NCBI GenBank assembly: GCA_001704765.1
Contig: MBFK01000100.1
Span: forward strand, 139,900 to 203,899
Length of the DNA: 64,000 bases
Origin: Sinorhizobium shofinae
Lineage (GTDB): Bacteria > Pseudomonadota > Alphaproteobacteria > Rhizobiales > Rhizobiaceae
Direction: 5' to 3'
Made by a program: the position numbers and the translations under genes. A model generated the notes under the pieces. It was not told the DNA's origin. It did not search any database and saw only the letters and a list, made by a program, of their open reading frames with translations. Positions 62,540 through 64,000 of the stretch are shown here, one piece after another (the first letter of the stretch is position 1; every line of letters starts with the position of its first letter).

Positions 62540-63394
62540 ATGGCGCTTCTCGAAATCGAAAATCTCGTCGTCGAGTTCCAGACGGCAACTGGGCCGTTCC
62601 GGGCCGTCGACGGCGTATCGCTCAAGGTCCATGAGAGCGAGGTCCTGGCGATCGTCGGGGAATCCGGCTCGGGCAAGTCCGTGTCCATGCTTGCGGCGAT
62701 GGGGCTCCTGCCCTGGACCGCGAAGGTGACGGCGGACAAGCTTGCCTTCAACGGACGGGATCTGCTGAAAATGCCGTCGGCCGAGCGCCGCAAGATCGTC
62801 GGCAAGGACATCGCGATGATCTTCCAGGAGCCGATCGCAAGCCTCAATCCGTGCTTTACGGTCGGCTTCCAGATCGAGGAAGTGTTGCGGTTCCACATGG
62901 GCCTCGATCGGGCGGCGCGGCGCAAGCGCGCCATCGAGCTCTTCGAGGCCGTCGGCATTCCCGATCCGGCCGAGCGCCTCGGCCATTATCCCCATCAAAT
63001 GTCGGGCGGACAATGCCAGCGCGTGATGATCGCGATCGCCCTTGCCTGCAATCCGAAGCTCCTCATCGCCGATGAGCCGACGACCGCGCTGGACGTGACG
63101 ATCCAGAAGCAGATCCTCGACCTTCTGATGAAGCTGCAGCAGGAATACCGCATGGGCCTGATCATGATCACCCACAATATGGGTGTCGTCGCGGAAACGG
63201 CCGATCGCGTCGTCGTTCAGTACAAGGGCCGCAAGATCGAGGAGGCGGATGTGCTGTCGCTGTTCGAGGCGCCGAAGAGCAACTACACGCGCGCGCTTCT
63301 CGCCGCCCTTCCGGAAAACGCGACGGGGGACCGTTTGCCGACGATCTCCGAACTTTTCAATGAGCAGCAGACGCTCGAGGGAGCCGCTCGATGA
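62540..63394 (+). CDS. dppD: Dipeptide ABC transporter ATP-binding protein DppD
   Basis: 284 residues. Walker [14 protein letters not shown], signature [15 protein letters not shown], Walker [15 protein letters not shown]. At about 284 residues it is shorter than enteric DppD (about 327): the C-terminal oligopeptide_HPY region is reduced. It starts one base after dppC and overlaps dppF by ATGA. Confidence 0.9.
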   Translation: MALLEIENLVVEFQTATGPFRAVDGVSLKVHESEVLAIVGESGSGKSVSMLAAMGLLPWTAKVTADKLAFNGRDLLKMPSAERRKIVGKDIAMIFQEPIASLNPCFTVGFQIEEVLRFHMGLDRAARRKRAIELFEAVGIPDPAERLGHYPHQMSGGQCQRVMIAIALACNPKLLIADEPTTALDVTIQKQILDLLMKLQQEYRMGLIMITHNMGVVAETADRVVVQYKGRKIEEADVLSLFEAPKSNYTRALLAALPENATGDRLPTISELFNEQQTLEGAAR

Positions 63395-64000
63395 CCCACG
63401 TTCTCGAAGCCCGCAACCTGGTGCGCGACTATCACATTCCCGGCAGCTTGTTCCGCAAGGCGCGCACCGTTCACGCGCTGAAGGGTGTCAGCTTTACTGT
63501 CGACGAGGGCAAGACCCTGGCGATCGTCGGCGAAAGCGGCTGCGGCAAGTCGACGCTCGGACGCATCATCACGCTCATCGACCCGGCGACGGCGGGAGAG
63601 CTGCTGATCGATGGCAAGAAAGTCGATATCGCCAGCGAGGGCCTGACCTCGGAGATGCGCCGCAAGGTGCAGATCGTCTTTCAGAATCCCTATGGCTCCC
63701 TCAATCCGCGCCAGAAGATCGGCGATATCCTCGCCGAACCGCTCGTCATCAACACCAAAATTCCCGCAGGCGAGCGCCGCGACCGGGCGATGACGATGCT
63801 GAAGAAGGTCGGCCTCGAGGAGAAGCATTACAACCGCTATCCGCACATGTTCTCCGGCGGCCAGCGGCAGCGTATCGCCATCGCCCGCGCCCTGATGCTC
63901 AATCCCAAGCTGCTGGTGCTGGACGAGCCCGTTTCGGCGCTCGATCTTTCCGTCCAGGCCCAGGTCCTGAACCTGCTCGCCGATCTGCAGGACGAGTTCA
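63391..64000 (+). CDS. dppF: Dipeptide ABC transporter ATP-binding protein DppF, N-terminal part
   Basis: 203 codons to the window edge; the 3' end is missing. Walker A GESGCGKSTLGRI, signature FSGGQRQRIAIARALM and Walker B LLVLDEPVSALDLS are visible. The start overlaps the dppD stop. Confidence 0.92.
   Translation, partial: MTHVLEARNLVRDYHIPGSLFRKARTVHALKGVSFTVDEGKTLAIVGESGCGKSTLGRIITLIDPATAGELLIDGKKVDIASEGLTSEMRRKVQIVFQNPYGSLNPRQKIGDILAEPLVINTKIPAGERRDRAMTMLKKVGLEEKHYNRYPHMFSGGQRQRIAIARALMLNPKLLVLDEPVSALDLSVQAQVLNLLADLQDEF

Overview
The window is an ordinary, GC-rich stretch of an alphaproteobacterial chromosome and almost certainly comes from a Sinorhizobium/Ensifer species. The pointers are the flaF-flbT flagellar arrangement, the aglR-aglEFGAK alpha-glucoside operon, a CbrA-type multi-PAS kinase, a RirA regulator with its three cluster cysteines, and the local gene order (edd-pgl-zwf, aceA, potFGHI, acetoacetyl-CoA synthetase, phasin, mmsA, rirA, dpp). 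These match S. meliloti-type chromosomes as I remember them; I could not search a database. Nothing looks like a prophage, insertion sequence, CRISPR array, conjugative element or defence island.

Layout: 1-8.4 kb is the end of a flagellar/export operon: the C-terminus of FlgK, then flgL, flaF, flbT, flgD, fliQ, flhA, fliR, and four small genes read here as FliJ-like, FlgJ (rod-binding domain only), FlgN-like and FliL-like. 8.4-10.7 kb has a GT2 glycosyltransferase diverging from folD. 10.7-18.5 kb is the alpha-glucoside system: repressor aglR diverging from aglEFGAK, with matching CAAAGCGCTTTG palindromes in front of both units. 18.8-19.6 kb has a small PilZ-like protein and a GFA-family protein. 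19.6-23.9 kb (minus strand) is zwf-pgl-edd of the Entner-Doudoroff pathway. 24.0-26.8 kb is a glutamine-synthetase-like and FAD-oxidoreductase pair suggesting gamma-glutamylated amine (putrescine-type) catabolism. 27-36 kb holds a BaiN-family flavoprotein, a chemoreceptor with a very large helical periplasmic domain, a LysR gene diverging from a small protein, a coupled pair of small genes, and isocitrate lyase diverging from an XRE/ScfR-type regulator.

36.6-40.8 kb is a polyamine ABC importer (potFGHI). 40.8-46.7 kb has an AsmA-like protein, acetoacetyl-CoA synthetase and a ferric-iron-type ABC permease. 46.8-51.2 kb has the cbrA-like kinase, a phasin gene with putative PhaR boxes, and tRNA-His. 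51.2-56.7 kb has a LysR gene diverging from mmsA, a DUF898/M48-protease pair and a thioesterase. 56.9-64.0 kb has a ferric-iron binding protein diverging from rirA, with an ICE-like Irr palindrome between them, followed by dppABCDF, whose dppF is cut by the window edge.

The most interesting structure is mostly non-coding. Two related families of roughly 100-bp palindromic repeats sit in promoter regions. Hairpins separate the binding-protein gene from the rest of the operon in agl, pot and dpp alike. A LysR start codon lies inside a perfect 11-bp palindrome. An orphan terminator suggests an intergenic small RNA. Several regulatory palindromes can be tied to neighbouring regulators. I found no convincing wholly new multi-gene system; the best candidates for undescribed components are the small flagellar genes and the micro-ORFs.
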